64,000 nt of DNA from contig NZ_JARUBL010000001.1 in assembly GCF_029626155.1 (NCBI RefSeq), positions 558,001 through 622,000 on the forward strand, written 5' to 3'. Shown in pieces: positions 18,313 through 26,821 of the stretch. Origin of the DNA: Solwaraspora sp. WMMD1047. GTDB taxonomy: Bacteria > Actinomycetota > Actinomycetes > Mycobacteriales > Micromonosporaceae. The notes under the pieces were generated by a model, which saw nothing but the letters and a program-made list of their open reading frames with translations, was not told where the DNA came from and ran no database searches. The position numbers were made by a program, and so were the translations under genes. The first letter of the stretch is position 1. Each line of letters opens with the position of its first letter.

Positions 18313-19571
18313 TGACTTCGCGCCGGGATGGCTGGTCGGAGAGCCGGGCTGACGAGCTGGTGAGCCGGAACGACGGCCTGGTGGACGGGAGGCGCGCTGT
18401 CGGCGTACCCGATGGGGGTTTGCGGCGGCGTTGCCTGCTGGCCGGCGTTGCCGGTGGTGCCGGTCTGTTGGCCGCCGGGTGTGATGCGGCGGGTGCTCCG
18501 GCGCCGTCGCCGTCAGTGGACGGCCCGGTCTCGGACGGGCCGCCGGTCGCGCACCAGGTCGGGGTGGTCGACGCGCCGCCGGCCGCGGCCCGGTTCGCCG
18601 CGTACGACGTCCGCGCCGCCGACCGGGCCGGGTTGGCCGAGGTGCTGCGCCGGGTCGGTGAGATGGCCGGGCGGGTCAACGGCGGCGGCGGTGCCGGGGT
18701 GACGGTGGCGTTCGGGGCGTCGCTCTTCGACGGGCGGTTCGGGCTGGCCGACGCCCGGCCGCGCAGGCTGGTGCCGATGGGGAGCTTTCCCAACGACGTA
18801 CTCGATCCGGCGCAGTGCCACGGTGATCTGCTGGTGCAGATCTGCGCCGGGCGGCCGGAGGAGGTCGCCCGGATCGGTCGCGAGTTGGCGACGGCGGCCG
18901 GCGGCGGGCTGGCCCCGAGGTGGTCGTTGGACGGCTTCCGGGCCGAGAACCAGACCACCGCGTCGGGTTCGTTCGTGGATCGGAACCTGTTCGGCTTCCG
19001 GGAGGGTGCCAGTAACCCGGCGGCGAATGATCGTGCGCTGATGGACCGGCTGGTCTGGGCCGGTGACGGTGAGCCGGCGTGGGCGGTCGGCGGGACGTAC
19101 CAGGTGGTGCGGCTGATCCGGCTGGCCACCCAGATCTGGGACACCGAGCCGGTGGAGCGGCAGGAGGCGGTGTTCGGCCGCCGCAAGGACTCCGGCGCCC
19201 CGCTCGGCATGACCCACGAGACCGACGAACCCAGGTACGCCGACGACCCGCACGGGCGGGTGATCGCGCTGGATGCGCACGTCCGGCGGGCGAACCCGCG
19301 TACCCCGGAGAGCGAGGCGAACCGGATCCTGCGCCGGGGTTACTCCTACCGTCGGCCGCGTGCCGGCGCCGGCCACCCGGACGAGGGGTTGATCTTTGTC
19401 TGCTTCCAGGCCGACCTGGAACGCGGTTTCGTCACCGTCCAGCGTCGCCTGGTCGGCGAGGCCCTTGACCGCTACGTCCTCACCTTCGGCGGCGGCTACT
19501 TCTTCGCCCCACCGGGAGTTGCCGGAGCCGGTGACTATCCGGGTCGACGTGGCCTCATCGAAGTGGCTTAA
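18312..19571 (+). CDS. DyP-type heme peroxidase, Tat-exported lipoprotein
   Basis: 419 residues. The N-terminus has a twin-arginine-like RRRCLLAGVAGGAG segment after about 40 residues and a lipobox LAAGC, so it is probably exported folded and lipid-anchored (EfeB-like). The heme domain shows proximal H323 in DAHVRRANPRTPESEANRILRRGY and the distal motif as GFREG (E231), where almost all DyP enzymes have GxxDG. TGA of the previous gene and this ATG share ATGA, so translation is coupled to the presumed immunity gene. Oxidation of dyes, aromatics or porphyrins is the family activity; the true substrate is unknown. No iron transporter gene lies nearby. Confidence 0.88.
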   Translation: MTSRRDGWSESRADELVSRNDGLVDGRRAVGVPDGGLRRRCLLAGVAGGAGLLAAGCDAAGAPAPSPSVDGPVSDGPPVAHQVGVVDAPPAAARFAAYDVRAADRAGLAEVLRRVGEMAGRVNGGGGAGVTVAFGASLFDGRFGLADARPRRLVPMGSFPNDVLDPAQCHGDLLVQICAGRPEEVARIGRELATAAGGGLAPRWSLDGFRAENQTTASGSFVDRNLFGFREGASNPAANDRALMDRLVWAGDGEPAWAVGGTYQVVRLIRLATQIWDTEPVERQEAVFGRRKDSGAPLGMTHETDEPRYADDPHGRVIALDAHVRRANPRTPESEANRILRRGYSYRRPRAGAGHPDEGLIFVCFQADLERGFVTVQRRLVGEALDRYVLTFGGGYFFAPPGVAGAGDYPGRRGLIEVA

Positions 19572-19726
19572 GAATGGAGTACGGCTCGGGTCGCGTACGG
19601 GCCTCTGATCTGATCCGGTCGAACCGGACACGTCGCCGTTCAGACCTGCCATTGATTGGGCGGCGCCCCTCGATGTTTCACATCTTTGTCGCCGCCTTGT
19701 ACTGGGGTTGTAATTGTTGATCTTCA

Positions 19727-22240
19727 TTGATGGCGGATGTCGTTGCGGTGGTTCCGCTTTCGTTGGTAGGCCTTGTTGATATTGCACTGACCCGTGCGGT
19801 GGCGTTGCGTGCGGGGCATGTCGATGATGGTGGGGTGACTCGTGTGTTCCGGCGTCGGTGGCAGCGGCGCACCGTGGTGTTGGCGGTGCTGGCTGTCGGG
19901 TGTGTCCTGTTCGTGGTCTGGGCCTGGTGGAATCCGCCCGGGTGGCGGTTTCCTCAACTGAGCTGGAAGGGAATGGAACAGGCTGGCTGGGTTGTGGGGA
20001 TCCTCGGCGGACTGTTCGCGCTGGCCTCGTTCGTCTTTGATCGGGTCGACTCCCGGCGTAAGGGCGGCCAGCGGCCGTCGGGGGCGGATGGCGTGGTGCG
20101 GGTCGGTCGGGTACCGCAACCGGCGGCGTGGTTTCAGGACCGGCGTACCCGTGTCGATCTAGCGGGGGCGGCGAAGGCGGGCCGGACGGCGGTATTCACG
20201 CAGGTGTTGTCCGGGATGGGCGGTGTAGGAAAGACGCAGTTGGCGGCCCAGTTCGCCCGCGGCCTCGACGCTTGTGGTGAGCTGGACGTGTTGGTGTGGG
20301 TGACCGCGTCCAGTCGAGATGCGATCGTTGCCTCTTACGCCGAGGCTGCTGATGCGGTCGGTGTCGTTCCTGACGCTGGCCTGGATGTGGAGTCCGCGGC
20401 GGGGCGGTTGTTGGTGTGGCTGGAACGCACCGACAAGCGGTGGTTGGTGGTTCTGGACAACCTCGACGCCCCGGCTGACGCTGCTGGCTGGTGGCCGCCG
20501 AGGAACCGTAACGGTCGGACTGTCGTGACCACCCGTCGCCGTGATCCGGTCCTACACACCGACGGCCGCGTCCTCGTTGAGGTTGATCTGTTCACTCCGG
20601 CAGAGGCTGCCGGCTATCTCCGTCACGCCATCGGTGCCAGCATCGACCGGCGTGCCGACACTCCCGCCCTCGCTGCTGATCTTGGCTTTCTGCCGTTGGC
20701 GGTGGCGCAGGCTGCCGCATTCATACTGGACCGTGGTATCGATGCCGCCGCCTACCGGGATCGGTTTGCCGATCGTCGGCAACGGTTCGCCGATCTTGTC
20801 CCGCCTGACGATGCGCTGCCGGATGACTACCGGACAGCGGTCGCGGCTACCTGGTCGTTGTCGGTGGATGCCGCCGATAGCCATTCACCGTATGGGTTGG
20901 CCCGGCCGGTCTTGAACCTGGCCGCGCTGTTGGACCCGAACGGCATTCCCGAAGCCCTGTTCACCACCCCGGTGATCGTCGAGCACCTTTCCCACGTATG
21001 CGGGCGGGACATCTCCGCGGAAGAGGTTCGGGATGCGCTGCGGAATCTGCACCGGCTTAGTCTCGTCACCCACGACACGACCACGGGCAGTGTCCGCGTG
21101 CATGCCCTGGTCCAACGCGCTACCCGCGACCACCTCGACGCCACCCACCTGACCACCATGGCCCGGACCGTTGCCGATGCGCTGCTTGCCATCTGGCCCG
21201 CCGCTGACCGTGACTTTGAACGCACTCCGGTGGTGCTGCGCGCGAACACGGCTGCTCTGCGCGCCAACAGCGGCGACAGCCTGCTACAGCCCGACGGTCA
21301 CGCGCTGTTGTTCCGCAACATCAGAAGTCTCGGCGAAGCGGGTCAGGTTGCCTCAGCAGCCGCCGCCTTCGAACAGCTCCTTGCCGACTGCCTGCGGGTG
21401 CTCGGGCCCGACCACCCTCACACCCTGAACGCCGGCCACAACCTCGCCCCCTGGCGGGAGGAGGTCGGGGGCCCTGCCGGCGCCGCCGCCGCCACCGAAC
21501 AGCTCCTTGCCGACTGCCTGCGGGTGCTCGGACCCGACCACCCCCACACCCTGAACACCCGCCACAACCTTGCCCACTGGCGGGGGAAGGCCGGGGACCC
21601 TGCCGGCGCCGCCGCCGCCGCCGAACAGCTCCTTACCGACTACCTGCGGGTGCTCGGACCCGATCACCCCCACACCCTGACCACCCGCCACAACCTTGCC
21701 CACTGGCGGGGGGAGGCTGGTGATCCTGCCGGCGCCGCCGCCGCCATCGAGCAGCTCCTCACAGACCGACTGCGGGTGCTTGGACCTGACCACCCCCACA
21801 CCCTGACCACCCGCCACAACCTCGTCTCCTGGCGGGGGGAGGCTGGTGATCCTGCCGGCGCCGCCGCCGCCATCGAGCAGCTCCTCACAGACCGACTGCG
21901 GGTGCTTGGACCTGACCACCCCGATACCCTGACCACCCGCCACAACCTCGCCCACTGGCGGGGGAAGGCTGGTGATCCTGCCGGCGCCGCCGCCACCTTC
22001 GAGCAGCTCCTCACCGACTACCTGCGGATGCTTGGACCCGACCACCCCGACACCCTGACCACCCGCCACAACCTCGCTCGGTGGCGGTGGGAGGCCGGTG
22101 ATCCTGCCGGCGCCGCCGCCACCTTCGAGCAGCTCCTCACCGACTACCTGCGGGTACTCGGACCCGACCACCCCCACACCCTGAACACTCGCCACAACCT
22201 CGCCCACTGCCACCCAGCCATCAGTAAGCAGCGCCGGTAG
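19727..22240 (+). CDS. STAND (NB-ARC-like) NTPase with C-terminal TPR array
   Basis: 837 residues. Two hydrophobic segments (about 47-65 and 85-103) would anchor it in the membrane. The NTPase domain has a P-loop SGMGGVGKTQ (K169), Walker B region RWLVVLDNLD and a TTRRRDPV sensor-like motif, followed by a winged-helix region. The C-terminus (about 549-830) is seven 42-residue units with consensus EQLLtDyLRVLGPDHPhTL, of the TPR_10/12 type. These proteins act as ligand-sensing switches in signalling or phage defence in actinomycetes; the ligand is unknown. ATG 19727 is annotated but GTG 19835 (codon 37) is a reasonable alternative. Codon GC is lower in the first 100 bases than in neighbouring genes. 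Confidence 0.85.
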   Translation: MMADVVAVVPLSLVGLVDIALTRAVALRAGHVDDGGVTRVFRRRWQRRTVVLAVLAVGCVLFVVWAWWNPPGWRFPQLSWKGMEQAGWVVGILGGLFALASFVFDRVDSRRKGGQRPSGADGVVRVGRVPQPAAWFQDRRTRVDLAGAAKAGRTAVFTQVLSGMGGVGKTQLAAQFARGLDACGELDVLVWVTASSRDAIVASYAEAADAVGVVPDAGLDVESAAGRLLVWLERTDKRWLVVLDNLDAPADAAGWWPPRNRNGRTVVTTRRRDPVLHTDGRVLVEVDLFTPAEAAGYLRHAIGASIDRRADTPALAADLGFLPLAVAQAAAFILDRGIDAAAYRDRFADRRQRFADLVPPDDALPDDYRTAVAATWSLSVDAADSHSPYGLARPVLNLAALLDPNGIPEALFTTPVIVEHLSHVCGRDISAEEVRDALRNLHRLSLVTHDTTTGSVRVHALVQRATRDHLDATHLTTMARTVADALLAIWPAADRDFERTPVVLRANTAALRANSGDSLLQPDGHALLFRNIRSLGEAGQVASAAAAFEQLLADCLRVLGPDHPHTLNAGHNLAPWREEVGGPAGAAAATEQLLADCLRVLGPDHPHTLNTRHNLAHWRGKAGDPAGAAAAAEQLLTDYLRVLGPDHPHTLTTRHNLAHWRGEAGDPAGAAAAIEQLLTDRLRVLGPDHPHTLTTRHNLVSWRGEAGDPAGAAAAIEQLLTDRLRVLGPDHPDTLTTRHNLAHWRGKAGDPAGAAATFEQLLTDYLRMLGPDHPDTLTTRHNLARWRWEAGDPAGAAATFEQLLTDYLRVLGPDHPHTLNTRHNLAHCHPAISKQRR
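21371..22210 (+). repeat. 126-bp tandem repeat array in the STAND gene
   Basis: Six complete 126-bp units plus a partial seventh, each encoding 42 residues of the TPR array. Units 3-6 differ by only a few bases, and differences concentrate at helix surface codons (DYL/DRL, HTL/DTL). This points to recent expansion or gene-conversion turnover. Confidence 0.9.
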
Positions 22241-22368
22241 AAAAGGCTGATCGGCGCGTTGCTGATGTGTGAGCGGGTGCCGGGCTTCGGGTCGGGGTTG
22301 CCGGCTCGGGGTGGTTGGATCGTCCCGCATGGTACCGGCGTATCGACAGCGCGTGATCTTGTGGCAAG

Positions 22369-22383
22369 GGGTCCGCCGGACCC
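22369..22383. terminator. short GC hairpin between convergent genes
   Basis: GGGTCC and GGACCC arms with a three-base loop lie between the STAND gene and the convergent acetyltransferase. The rest of the 157-base gap shows no gene. Confidence 0.4.
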
Positions 22384-22397
22384 TCCGTCCCTGGGTG

Positions 22398-22949
22398 CTA
22401 CAGCGTTGCCGCGTGGTCCGTCCATTCGTGGGTGAGGACGGAGTAGAGGAGTGAGTCTCGCCAGGCGCCGTTGGTATGGACGTGGTCGCGGAGGCGGCCT
22501 TCGTAGGTCATGCCGAGGCGTTTGGCGACGGTGATGGACGCGGTGTTGTCAGGACCGATGGCGGCGGTGATGCGGTGTAGGCCGAGGGTGTGGAAGCCGT
22601 AGGTTGTGAGGGTGCGGGCGGCGTCGGTGGCGTAGCCGTGGCCCCATCGGTCTGCCCGGATGGCGTAGCCGAGTTTGGCGGCTTTGACTCCGCTTAGGCC
22701 GAGGCGGGCGAATCCGATCATCCTGTCGGTTTTGTCGGTGACGGCTAGGTAGTACTCGGTGCGGTGCTCGGCCTGCGCACGCTCGATCGCGCCGTTGATC
22801 ATCGCGGTTGCTTGGTCGTGGTCGCGGCTGTCGAAGGAGAGCCACCGGGTTACCTCGTCGTCGCCGAAGACGGCGAGGGCTTGGGGGATGTCGTCGGGTC
22901 GGAAGTCGCGTAGGTCGACCCGGTGGCCGGTGATGGTGATCGGGTACAT
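22398..22949 (-). CDS. GNAT N-acetyltransferase, RimJ/RimL type
   Basis: 183 residues that transfer acetyl from acetyl-CoA to an amine. The family's LRDFRPDDIPQALAVFGDDEVTRWL start, the GYAIRADRWGHGYATDAARTLTTYGF acetyl-CoA loop (about 93-118) and the C-terminal NTASITVAKRLGMTYEGRLRDHV motif are all present. Ribosomal or small-molecule targets cannot be told apart. It begins 15 bases after the XRE regulator gene on the same strand, so the two form an operon. Confidence 0.9.
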   Translation of the reverse strand: MYPITITGHRVDLRDFRPDDIPQALAVFGDDEVTRWLSFDSRDHDQATAMINGAIERAQAEHRTEYYLAVTDKTDRMIGFARLGLSGVKAAKLGYAIRADRWGHGYATDAARTLTTYGFHTLGLHRITAAIGPDNTASITVAKRLGMTYEGRLRDHVHTNGAWRDSLLYSVLTHEWTDHAATL

Positions 22950-22964
22950 GCCGCTGATGCTGCC

Positions 22965-24272
22965 TTACCGGGGCAGGGCGCTGGCGGGGGTGTGGGTGAA
23001 CGCTTCGATGTTGTCGATGAGTTCGCGGGCGTCGTTGGCGAGTCCAGCACGGGTGATGGCCTGGTGGACGCGGCGGACGGAGTGCACGATGCCGTTGATG
23101 CGTTGTTCGGTGGGCAGGTCGAGGACGGGGGCGATCGCGTCGGCGGCGGCGTCCAGGTCCCGGCCGGCGATGCGGGCTATGGCGAGGTCGGCGTGTGAGC
23201 CTGCCTGGTCGCCGAACGCCCATGCGGGGTCGTGGGTGTCGGCGTAGGCGTCGACGGCGCGGGTGGAGTACTCCTCGGCGCTGGCGGCCTCGTTGGGGAG
23301 CCAGGCGAGGGCGTCGGCGGCGTAGTAGAGGGTGCGGGGTTGGTTGAAGGTGCAGATGCCGCCCATGGCGTCCATCTCGTCGGGTTGGACGCGGGTCCAG
23401 GCGTCTTCGGCTTCGGTGATGGCGGCTTTGGCCTGGGTGGCGTTGCCGAGGGCGGCGTATGCGCGGGCGGCGCTGACGGGGAGCCATACCGCGGTGGTGC
23501 CGCCGGCCTGGGTGGCGTGTTCGCGTCCGGCGTCGGCGTAGCGGACGGCTTCGGCGTATCGGCCGGCCCAGTAGGCGACCAGGGATTGCAGGCCACGTAG
23601 CCAGGCTTGCAGTCCGGGGTGTGCGGCCTGTTCGGCGCAGAGCACGGCGGTGCGGGCCTGCAACATGGCTGAGTGGGGGTCGGCGAGGTCGTGGGAGACC
23701 TTGGCGAGTAGGCCGCTGGTGATGCCGGCGAGGAAGTGCAGGTCTCGGGACCGGTTCGGTGGTTGGCGGCGCTCCAGGAGGGTGAACAGGGTGTCTTGGG
23801 TTTCGGCGAGGTCGCCGAGGATGTGGCTGACGGGTTGCTGCGGGTAGGCCAGGGCGAGGCGTTGGACCTCTTCGGCGAGTCCGGTGATGGCGGCGGGGGT
23901 GGTGGCTTCGGCGGCGAGTAGGGCGTAGGTGCGGGCACGTTGCGCGGCCATGGCGATGAGGGTCCTTTCGGGGCCGGTGCCGGGTAGCGCCAGTTCGGTG
24001 GCGGGTCCGGCGGTGGTGGAGGGGTCAGCGACCCAGGGGCGCTGCAGCTCGTCGACCGGCCGGCCGAAGAGGGTTTGCAACGCGCGGCGGGTGGCCGGGG
24101 TGCACGAGGTCAAGTCCCGTTCGCCGCGTGCGAGCCGGCCGAGGTGCCGAGCGCTGATCGCCGCGCGGGCGTCGACCCGGGAGAACTCCTCGGCCAGTTC
24201 CTCGTACGTGCGGTCGCTCTGCTGGATCAGGTGCTCCAGCACCGTGCGAGGTTCGCGCCGCTGGTGGGACAT
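22965..24272 (-). CDS. XRE-family regulator with TPR-like C-terminus
   Basis: 435-residue DNA-binding protein. Residues about 8-80 form a helix-turn-helix region (TYEELAEEFSRV...ISARHLGRLARGERDLT), and residues about 130-430 are alanine-rich helical repeats resembling TPRs, as in many actinomycete XRE regulators. ATG 24272 is chosen over the longer open frame (to 24311) because a GGGGGAGGCGG ribosome site stands just upstream. It is co-transcribed with the GNAT gene and divergent from a run of three tiny unknown genes, which it may regulate. Confidence 0.85.
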   Translation of the reverse strand: MSHQRREPRTVLEHLIQQSDRTYEELAEEFSRVDARAAISARHLGRLARGERDLTSCTPATRRALQTLFGRPVDELQRPWVADPSTTAGPATELALPGTGPERTLIAMAAQRARTYALLAAEATTPAAITGLAEEVQRLALAYPQQPVSHILGDLAETQDTLFTLLERRQPPNRSRDLHFLAGITSGLLAKVSHDLADPHSAMLQARTAVLCAEQAAHPGLQAWLRGLQSLVAYWAGRYAEAVRYADAGREHATQAGGTTAVWLPVSAARAYAALGNATQAKAAITEAEDAWTRVQPDEMDAMGGICTFNQPRTLYYAADALAWLPNEAASAEEYSTRAVDAYADTHDPAWAFGDQAGSHADLAIARIAGRDLDAAADAIAPVLDLPTEQRINGIVHSVRRVHQAITRAGLANDARELIDNIEAFTHTPASALPR

Positions 24273-24668
24273 TGCCGCCCGCCTCCCCCTGGTTGTGGGC
24301 TCACCGTCCACGCTGGTCTAGCTGAGGTCCTTGCGGCAATGCAGGTCCACCGGATGTCCGCCCCAGGTCCTTAAGGTGTGTCGGTCCGGGCCTCGATGTG
24401 TCTGCACGTGTCGATAGACCATCTCTCTCATGAGTCGCTTACACATAGCAACGCTCGATGACTTCAGGTTACCGGCAGGGCGTCGACTGGATGTCTGTCC
24501 GGATCGCCGTGGTCGACGTACGACCGATTCATGTGCTTCCTGCCGAGGCGGTTCTGCGGCGGGGTGAGGCTGGCACCGGGGTGGGTGCTGGCGCTTGGCC
24601 GTCTGGTCGACTGCGGCCTCCTGAATGCCCGCCCGCCTCGGTGCCCTCCAACCGAGGGGTGACTGCCG
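24273..24668. promoter_or_regulatory. 396-base divergent gap with three AGGTCC direct repeats
   Basis: AGGTCC occurs at 24325, 24343 and 24365 in the same orientation (the first and last extended to AGGTCCTT), 50-100 bases upstream of the XRE start, a sensible place for autoregulation. The remainder includes a weak open frame at 24458-24688 with no clear ribosome site. No RNA gene or stable hairpin was found. Confidence 0.4.
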
Positions 24669-24953
24669 ATGGTGCCGAAGCCGGGTGACGTGCTGCTGAT
24701 CGATGGTCGGGCGTCGGTGCAGTTTGCCGGGGACCGGGCGTTGCGGTTGCGGGTGATCTGGGTGTGCGAGCGGCCGACGTACCGGGGCTGGTGTTGGGTG
24801 ACCGGCTACTGCCTGGACGCGGACGGCAACGCCAGCGAGCGGCGTGAGGTGTTCGTCCGGGTCGCCGGTCTTCAGAAGCTGCTCCCACGGGGCCGGGCCG
24901 GTCGGCCGGTGCAGCCGTGGGCCAACCGGAAGGTGAGGACGCGTGGTGTTTGA
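24669..24953 (+). CDS. small unknown protein
   Basis: 94 residues, not recognised. It reads as a compact beta-rich domain (DVLLIDGRASVQFAGDRALRLRVIWV) with several Trp and two Cys, followed by a basic tail. ATG has a GAGGGGTG site eight bases upstream. The downstream GTG start overlaps its end, so it is the first gene of a three-gene operon. The operon is divergent from the XRE regulator. Confidence 0.65.
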   Translation: MVPKPGDVLLIDGRASVQFAGDRALRLRVIWVCERPTYRGWCWVTGYCLDADGNASERREVFVRVAGLQKLLPRGRAGRPVQPWANRKVRTRGV

Positions 24954-25188
24954 CGTACGGGTTCAGCTCGGGTCGGTCGTGCGGATCGACGCCAACGAAC
25001 GGGTACGGCCGACCGACGGGCCGGTGACGTTGTGGGTAACCGGGGTGCGGCTGGTGGCGAACCGGCCGGAGAGCAACGAGTGGGTCTGGCTGGAAGGCGT
25101 GAAGATCCTCCAGGACGGCCGCTCCGGTGACCAGGCGCAGATCCTCGTCCGCGCCTGCCTGCTCGCCGCCGATCAGGCGCGCCGGTGA
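24946..25188 (+). CDS. small unknown protein, paralogue-like to its neighbour
   Basis: 80 residues from GTG 24946 (GTG 24943 is the alternative; AAGGTGAGG is eight bases before 24946). It shares a pattern with the previous protein: a V-x-RID-x-N-ERVRPTDGPVTLWVTGV core, Trp-rich middle (NEWVWLEGVKIL) and an LVRACLL end comparable to FVRVAGLQ. This suggests two diverged copies of one beta-barrel-like domain. No function can be assigned. Confidence 0.6.
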   Translation: MFDVRVQLGSVVRIDANERVRPTDGPVTLWVTGVRLVANRPESNEWVWLEGVKILQDGRSGDQAQILVRACLLAADQARR

Positions 25189-25472
25189 GCACCTACCTGT
25201 CGGTCATGGCGTACGAGGAACTGCGTGCGGCGCAGGACCAGCTCGACCGGCACACACCAAACAGCGGGAGTGGGCTCTGTGCCGGCTGCGGCGACGAGTC
25301 GCCGTGCGGGTGCCGACGTGCAGCGTTGCGAGTCTTCGGCCGGTACAGGGTGCTACCTCGACGGTGGCCCGGCGCGACCCGCCCGGATCTAATCGGCGAC
25401 CCAAAACCATGGTCGGGATGGCTCGGCCCCGTGGCGACTGGTGGATCGGCTGATTCGAACCGGCGACGGTGA
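25185..25472 (+). CDS. small Cys-rich unknown protein
   Basis: 95 residues starting with GTG 25185 that overlaps the previous stop by four bases. A central CAGCGDESPCGCR cluster could bind zinc. The flanks are helical at the N-terminus (YEELRAAQDQLDRH) and Pro/Arg/Gly-rich at the C-terminus. Not recognised. The tight overlap argues for translation with the two upstream genes. Confidence 0.55.
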   Translation: MSTYLSVMAYEELRAAQDQLDRHTPNSGSGLCAGCGDESPCGCRRAALRVFGRYRVLPRRWPGATRPDLIGDPKPWSGWLGPVATGGSADSNRRR

Positions 25473-25560
25473 GCCGGAGCCGGAGTGGGTTCGCCGTGTA
25501 CGGTATGGCCAAGCACGTCGATGGCGGTTGGGCTGGGTTACGACGGTCTACGGTGCCGTT

Positions 25561-25797
25561 ATGAACTTCGAACGGATCACCGTCAACGCCGTCCAGATGG
25601 GTGGGGCGCCGTGTATTGGCGGGTTACGCATCCCGGTGGCGACGGTCGTGGCGATGGTGGCGGACGGCATGAGCGCGGACGAGATCCTTTCGGAGCTTCC
25701 GGATCTGACCATTGATGACGTCTGGGTGGCGCTGCGTTTCGCCATGGAAGCCGTTCGAGAGCAGGGAAGTGCCACTGCGCCACGAGGCACAAGCTGA
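25561..25797 (+). CDS. DUF433 (VapB-like antitoxin) protein
   Basis: 78 residues. The core ITVNAVQMGGAPCIGGLRIPVATVV and DEILSELPDLTIDDVWVALRFA are hallmark DUF433 sequence, a winged-helix-like fold usually found as antitoxin beside a PIN-type toxin. Here the usual toxin is missing: the next gene, overlapping by ATGA, encodes an Imm1-like protein instead. ATG at 25561 is the first methionine in frame. Confidence 0.88.
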   Translation: MNFERITVNAVQMGGAPCIGGLRIPVATVVAMVADGMSADEILSELPDLTIDDVWVALRFAMEAVREQGSATAPRGTS

Positions 25798-26255
25798 TGG
25801 CCGAGTTCAGCATCGAGTTCGGGTTGCAGGCTGGCAGTGATCGTGGGCCGATCGTCGCGCGCAGCGCGGAGGAGGTCGATGGTGCCTTCAATCGCATTTT
25901 GGCGGCCGACCCCCTGCTGCACAATCCCACCGCGTTCATCCGAGAGCGGCCTCGGATCGGTCCGGCCGGTATCCCCGACCACGGGCTCAAGCTGGACCTG
26001 CGACCCGAACACGGCGTCGGTGCGATGTTCTACTTCGGCGGTCCAGAGGACGGGCACGCCGGGCCGTGGGTGACCCGGGCTGCCGACCCGGTGCCATCAG
26101 CGGCGATGCTGCGACGCGACATCGACAGCGCGACCCCGTATCCGGCAGACGCTGCCGTACCCATCGAAGACATTCGCCGCTCACTGCATGAATTCCTCAC
26201 CACGGGCGGGCGCCGGCCCACCGCCGTCGCATGGCAGCCTTCCGACTCGTGGTGA
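25797..26255 (+). CDS. Imm1-family immunity protein (orphan)
   Basis: 152 residues. A RSAEEVDGAFNRIL helix, GLKLDLRPEHGVGAMFYFGG strand pair, YPADAAVPIEDIRRSLHEFL and the final GGRRPTAVAWQ segment follow the usual Imm1 order known from actinomycete polymorphic-toxin loci, where Imm1 blocks deaminase or nuclease toxins. No toxin gene is next to it. It overlaps the DUF433 gene by ATGA. Protection against toxins of neighbouring strains is the simplest role; identification is from remembered family features. Confidence 0.75.
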   Translation: MAEFSIEFGLQAGSDRGPIVARSAEEVDGAFNRILAADPLLHNPTAFIRERPRIGPAGIPDHGLKLDLRPEHGVGAMFYFGGPEDGHAGPWVTRAADPVPSAAMLRRDIDSATPYPADAAVPIEDIRRSLHEFLTTGGRRPTAVAWQPSDSW

Positions 26256-26264
26256 TCGGTCGCG

Positions 26265-26815
26265 CTACGGGCGGGTGACCTCTTCGGCGGTGGCGGCGGT
26301 GACGGCGCGTTTCAACCAGGTGTTGAGCTGGTCGAGGTCGGTGCAGGCGAGCATCTGCTCCCGGATCGCCTCGGGGACCGGCACTCCCCGGACGTCGAGC
26401 ACGATGAGCACGGACCCTGCAGTGCCTTGCAGCACGCCTCGTTCCTTGGCACGTTCCTTCGCTCTCGCCTCAGCCTCGGCGTAGAGCTGGCGGAATTTCT
26501 CGCTGTAGAAGGTGGGTGCGGTGGTCGTGATTGGCGGGCGGGTGACCTGGTAGGCGGCGGTGGCGGTGCTGGCACGGCGGAGCCAGGTGTCGAGCTGGTC
26601 GTGATCGGTGCAGGTGAGGATCTGCTCGCGGACGGCCTCGGAGACTTGTACTCCCCGGGAGTCGAGCACCGTGAGAACGCACCGGGCTTCGGCCTGCGCG
26701 TAGAGGCGGCGAAAGAGTTCGCTGTGGTACCCGGAGCCGACGGTGGTGCTCATGAATGCCTCCTATCGGGCGCGGGTGCCTGGGGCAAAGCTTGGCCAGC
26801 ACGATCTCGTCGTTG
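26265..26815 (-). pseudogene. decayed, internally duplicated Rpn-family nuclease tail
   Basis: The open part (26265-26753) encodes two tandem copies of the C-terminal segment of the intact Rpn-like protein at 27308-28222. Each copy has a YHSELFRRLYAQAEAR/FYSEKFRQLYAEAEAR helix and the tail REQ(I/M)LxCTDxDQLxTWLxRA...VTRP. The bases upstream to about 26815 still match the intact gene (VLAGLPQAP region) but carry a two-base insertion and a one-base deletion. The nuclease core is missing altogether. The remaining reading frame could still be translated from ATG 26753. Confidence 0.8.
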
Positions 26816-26821
26816 GTGGCA

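Noticed and set aside
21371-22210. Regular repeats that could suggest CRISPR
   Set aside because: Units are 126 bp, contiguous, in frame and coding for TPRs; there are no unique spacers.
24458-24688. 76-codon frame before the small-protein operon
   Set aside because: No ribosome site, Pro/Ala/Gly-rich end and overlap with the better supported start at 24669.
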